Made by a program: the position numbers and the translations under genes. 64,000 bases of DNA from Talinum fruticosum (lineage: Eukaryota > Streptophyta > Magnoliopsida > Caryophyllales > Talinaceae). The stretch lies in contig JAITYX010000178.1 in NCBI GenBank assembly GCA_021018815.1, positions 17,539 through 81,538 on the forward strand, in the 5' to 3' direction. Each line of letters starts with the position of its first letter. The stretch's first letter is position 1. The notes beneath the pieces were generated by a model. The model saw only the letters and a program-made list of their open reading frames with translations, was not told the origin of the DNA and did no database searches. Positions 60,364-64,000 of this stretch are shown one piece after another.

Positions 60364-60699
60364 TGAATACGGGACCGATCTAGGAGCTAGGGAAGCAGCG
60401 GTATGGTTGAATAACATGGGAGACAGAGTGACAAATTAATTTAACAAATTGATTTTCGAAATAAAAGATTGAAACTTTAAATGGAAATAACTAAATAGAA
60501 CTTGATTGAAATAATAAAGATCTTGAAACAAACTTACTTTGATTAAATGAAATGAAACTTGATACAAGAGAGTTTGGAATGTAGGCTCGAGAGAGAGAGG
60601 TGGGAGATTGAGGAAAGGGGTTTTTGTGGTTAAGTGTTTTTACAAGTGATTGATTGTTCACTCTAAGTTGTGATTGTGTTCTTGAGCTAAAGGAGTACA

Positions 60700-60707
60700 T
60701 ATTTATA
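60700..60707 (-). promoter_or_regulatory. TATA box of the endogenous caulimovirid promoter
   Basis: The minus strand reads TTCTATAAATATG. It lies about 340 bases before the nearer primer-binding site and about 840 bases before the movement protein start, a normal layout for the long pararetroviral leader. Confidence 0.6.
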
Positions 60708-60882
60708 GAATACAATCATGAATTAGTAAGTGACACTTGGATGGTTGAGGATGCTTGATTGTAATGGAATCATAATCTTGAAAATATCTCCTAACAATGT
60801 TGAGTTATTGAAACAGTATTGATTGGACCAAAAGTATGAATAGTAGCTGATGAATCATCATATCTTCAACGATAATCGATAA

Positions 60883-61065
60883 ATTATTTGCCGACAACTT
60901 TGATTGAAAGCTAAATGATAACCATCACTTGAATAGTGATGTTCCCTTCCATTATTTGCCGACAACTTCAAAGGATAACCACCTCTTGAATAGTAATGTC
61001 CACTTCCTTGAATAGTAATATTCTCTACCAACTTGAATAGTAGGTGAACAGTAATGTCCACTTCC
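60883..61065 (-). promoter_or_regulatory. Upstream repeat array of the viral promoter (enhancer-like)
   Basis: CTTGAATAGT occurs at 60928, 60985, 61007 and 61032, mostly followed by AATGTCCACTTCC or a close variant, and ATTATTTGCCGACAACTT occurs twice (60883 and 60951). The array lies 180-360 bases upstream of the TATA box in the viral orientation, where caulimovirid enhancers are found. Its activity is inference. Confidence 0.55.
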
Positions 61066-61276
61066 TTCACGATGGATTTTGAGAAGTGAAATTGTGAGAT
61101 TTCACTTGGAAAAAACCTACATAAAAATCGTTAGAAATTTTTTTTTTTAAATACCCTATACGAGTTCAAATACTATATGGGTCTTGAGCATAAGGCCCAT
61201 CAAAAGGATCATAATCGGATTTAATAGATGTTGAGGAATCGGATGAATTTGTGCTTGTCATCGGGAATAATTGATG

Positions 61277-62250
61277 TTACTTCTTTTTGAGTAACTTTAT
61301 TTCTTGCTTGAGAAATTGAATTTCTTCATCCTTAACTTTTTCTTTTCCTTTTGAATTCTTCTCATGTTTTTGTGGGGTAGTGGGAGCTTGTTGAATGGAT
61401 GTGGCTGACTTAATACCCAAGGCGGCTTGAATATTAAACTTGTCCCACCACTTAATCTTGTATTCACGGACTAATGAATATGATGCTTTGGAGGTTTGTA
61501 ATGTTGAGTAATTGAGAATGACCAACATAAAATCCAAGGAAATCCATATTTTTATGGAATGAGATTTGCTTGAGATCCGGGCTGATAGTTGAAGCGTTTG
61601 AGTAAGTCTGTTGTAATATTTTTTGACTTCGTCTAGCCATATGTCTTAAGTAGATCCCATGGTCATCCACCATTCATAAAACCAAATGGAAATTGAATCT
61701 CTGTTCTTGTGTCGAAATTAACAAACCATGAATGATTGAATGGTCTATATAAAAATGTATAATACTGAAACTTTTTCATAATCTATGTAATTATAGCACT
61801 GGTAAATTGAATCGTTCGGAAAATGGTTTGATTGAATATCTACTAGGAAAATCTTTCCTAGTAAGTATTTTGAGGATCCTAAGCTTTGAGTAGGCTAATT
61901 GATTAGGATTGGTGCAATCTGGAATATGCTTGAATTTCTGCAGATTTTGAATCGACCAGAATGAATTCATAAAAAGTTCGGGTCTTGAGAGGGTTATCAT
62001 TAATGAAGTAGCATTCTGGTGAAAAAATAGTTTTGACGAATTCATTGAGTTGGGAAAGGGATTGAGGTTGTCTAAATTTTGTATAGACAACATGTTCTTT
62101 ATCGGGTTTTGTAAAATATTTGTAATCAAAAGAAGAATCTAGTTTTGTGGGTTTTTAAATTTTGTAGAGACTTGAACATATGATAAAGAGGGAAATTCTT
62201 GATTGGGTAGGGCTTGGAATGAATTTGACACAGGGATTGAATATTGAGAA
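61277..62250 (-). pseudogene. Endogenous caulimovirid, copy A: 3' region of unknown function
   Basis: Minus frames at 62129-61791, 61673-61464 and 61537-61277 give fragments with FPSRYSIKPFSERF, YKIKWWDKFN and a Lys/Glu-rich, probably coiled-coil end. They lie between the protease part and the promoter of the next copy, the position of the second ORF in florendovirus-like genomes. I see no reverse transcriptase or RNase H motif in them. The assignment as a second viral ORF is inference from position. Confidence 0.45.
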
Positions 62251-62990
62251 GGAGCTAATACGAGTTGACTTTACTGACATAATGCTTGAGGAGTTTGAAT
62301 AATTTTTTCTTTCTTTTCGTCTTGATTCATATTGAGAGCTGAGAGGAAGAAATCCTTGTTAAAAATAATATTGATTAAAGAATTCTTTTTAAGAGATCAA
62401 TCTTTTGAAATTATTGAAGATATAAATTTGAAAGAAATACATTTTCCAAGAATTTTTGTATGAACACCAAATTGATCGGTTTTGAAAGGATAAATTTGAG
62501 TGATGAAAGGGTACCTAAAATGACTTCTTGACCTATGTCTCTAATAAGGACAAAAGTATTCTTGAAACAATAACCCTGATTGCAAATATAAGCATTTGAT
62601 AATTTATATTTGATTTGTAGTGCCGTTCCATTAGCACTATGTAAACGTTCTTTAGTTTTTTCATAAAACTTAGATGGAATTAATCATTCTTTAATACAAT
62701 TTTGATTTGCACCGCTATCAAGTAGGGCAATAGTATTGAGTTCAAAGTTATCATTAATCTTTAGAGTAATATAAATATACCATTTTTGATAATTAATATG
62801 ATTAATTGTGGAAATAAATTGTTGATTACTAGAAGAACTTGGGATGTCTTCATTGTTATTTGAAGAACTTGATTTATCCTCAATTAATGATATTCTTGTT
62901 TCTAATTCTAAATCTTTAGTTAGAAGAAAACATAAATTTTGATTAATCTCTTTAATTTGTTCTTTGAGATTATTGACTTCCATTTTTAAG
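62251..62990 (-). pseudogene. Endogenous caulimovirid, copy A: coiled coil and aspartic protease (broken)
   Basis: The minus frame 62983-62684 starts MEVNNLKEQIKEIN (heptads), continues through a Ser/Asn-rich spacer and ends in an aspartic protease start with the catalytic triplet DSGA (ALLDSGANQN). The rest of the protease follows in other frames to about 62450 and includes VILG-like sequence. Homologous coil sequence is at 55660-55791 in copy B, which is cut off before the protease. Stops and shifts are present. Confidence 0.7.
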
Positions 62991-63199
62991 TCTTGAATAT
63001 TAACTACGTTTAAAATATTTGGAGTATCATATTTCTCAAATATTTTATTAATATTGAAATTAGGAGGAGTAGCTTTTAATAAATGCTTTAATTAAAATAC
63101 TTTTGAGTTTCTCTAAATATTCCTTTTTAATTCTGGATCTTGAATTTATTCAATTAAATCTAATAAAAATTCTTTTTCGTTTTTAGTGGCGAGTAATCA

Positions 63200-64000
63200 T
63201 ATTGATACATTTGTAACAAATTATAGTTGATTCATTTCCTGATGAATAATCACTTGAATGACCTTCTAATTGGTACAGACCATCGTCTTCGAGAATCGAG
63301 AGGATGAATTTTCAGAATGAACTGGATTATCTTTGAGTTCAAATAAAGAAATAATCTTTTCTTGAATTTCTTGATTATCACCACAAATTTCATTTAATTT
63401 TTCTTTAACTTTGCAATCTTTTGCATAATGACCTTGTTTGCTTGCATTTGAAACAAATAACTTTATTAGTAGTTTTCTTTTTTGAAATACTTTTCTTAGG
63501 AGCTGTATTTGCTTTATTATTATTAATACGATTAAATTGTTTCTTTTTATTGACTTGATTTGCTCTTCTTTTTTGAACAGAAGGAGCTTCAATATTTGGA
63601 AGGCGAAAGCTTCACAAAAAGAACTTAACTCTTTTCTGTAGCAACTTTATCTGTTGAATATCTTGCTTGTAATTTTAGTTCATTGCATAAAGAAATACCT
63701 TCCTTTTTAATAAATCCTAATAATTGACCGAATGTAACTTGATCATATGGAATTGGATCTTTACCTGTAACTTCTTTTAATTTGTTGAATATCCTTTGAG
63801 AAAACAAATTTGGCAATCCTGAAATGAATTTTTCTTTCCAATATCGTTGACGACAATCTTGTCTTTTTAATAGATATGTGAAATAAGTATCTTTATACCA
63901 ATTGTAATCTTGTAGAGTAGGACATCTTAAATTTATTATTAAATTTCTTGACCACTTAACATATCTTTTGGAGTACCTAAAATATTGACAACTATTGTAT
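63200..64000 (-). pseudogene. Endogenous caulimovirid, copy A: coat protein and zinc knuckle (broken, runs off the window)
   Basis: The minus strand from the edge shows the same coat-protein part as 56780-56460 (frame 63816-63625) and a zinc knuckle near 63450-63415 with GHYAKDC. The first half of the knuckle is shifted by one base. An acidic, Ser-rich tail follows (63400-63270). The copy A and copy B segments run in the same order and orientation about 7.19 kb apart. The upstream part, including any movement protein, lies beyond 64000. Confidence 0.75.

Larger units (their letters stand above)
60130..60556 (-). repeat. Tandem duplication of the viral leader with two primer-binding sites
   Basis: Units 60130-60351 and 60352-60556 share CTCGATACCAAT, then AGCTAGGGAAGCAGC, GAGTGACAAATTAATTTAAC and AAACTTACTTTGATT in the same order. 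Each begins (plus-strand view) with the inverse of ATTGGTATCGAG, a tRNA-iMet-like primer-binding site, which in caulimovirids defines the first base of the genome. The duplication lies between promoter and movement protein. Confidence 0.7.

Noticed and set aside
60130..60556. Interpretation of the PBS-bearing duplication as LTRs of a retrotransposon
   Set aside because: There are no TG...CA ends or target duplications, and the units lie between a promoter and a movement protein in caulimovirid order, so a duplicated viral leader fits better.

Overview
The window is nuclear DNA of a flowering plant, most likely a eudicot. It is AT-rich and intron-containing, carries plant-specific transposon families, and holds one recognisable single-copy developmental gene, a WUSCHEL-related homeobox gene of the WOX4 type at 21.5-23.2 kb (+ strand, three exons). 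Almost everything else is mobile or viral DNA, much of it nested. The species cannot be named from this sequence.

Left part (1-16 kb). A minus-strand Tat/Ogre-like Ty3 element runs off the left edge. Its 5' LTR (40-1437 plus 12172-12474) is split by a 10.7-kb Tekay/Del-type chromovirus (1438-12171) with two 2.9-kb LTRs, a decayed gag-pol and a tandem duplication of the reverse transcriptase region. To the right lie a PIF/Harbinger transposase relic (12.5-13.3 kb), a CACTA terminus (13.4 kb) and a small TR-GAG-type LTR element (14.26-15.98 kb).

Middle part (16-29 kb). This is the gene-bearing stretch: a possible unidentified minus-strand gene (about 18.0-16.2 kb), WOX4, two hAT-like non-autonomous elements with perfect 8-bp target duplications (19.9 kb and 27.8 kb), a MITE-like element (24.0 kb) and microsatellites. 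WOX4 reads cleanly over its homeodomain and WUS box, but exon 1 is out of frame by one base, best explained by one missing C in a C-run at 21612-21616.

Right-centre (29-52 kb). A minus-strand CACTA element with transposase-like and Ulp1-peptidase-like domains appears to span about 29.3-47.2 kb. It has been opened by a 3.2-kb solo LTR (33104-36286, TSD AAGAA) and by a 9.6-kb Sirevirus-type Copia element (37407-46968, TSD TGATA) that carries an additional ORF after pol. Another CACTA terminus and a second solo LTR (48268-51176, TSD GTCTT) follow.

Right end (52-64 kb). Two Copia LTRs lie in opposite orientation at 52.1-54.8 kb. The plus-strand one leads into a truncated gag that is fused at about 55660 to endogenous caulimovirid (plant pararetrovirus) DNA, which continues to the window edge on the minus strand. 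The viral DNA holds two head-to-tail partial genomes separated by a viral promoter with an upstream repeat array and a duplicated leader with two primer-binding sites. No reverse transcriptase is visible between the two copies. The nearer copy is interrupted by a 1058-bp Pack-MULE (9-bp TSD, 113-bp TIRs) carrying a pentatricopeptide-repeat gene fragment. All viral reading frames are broken.
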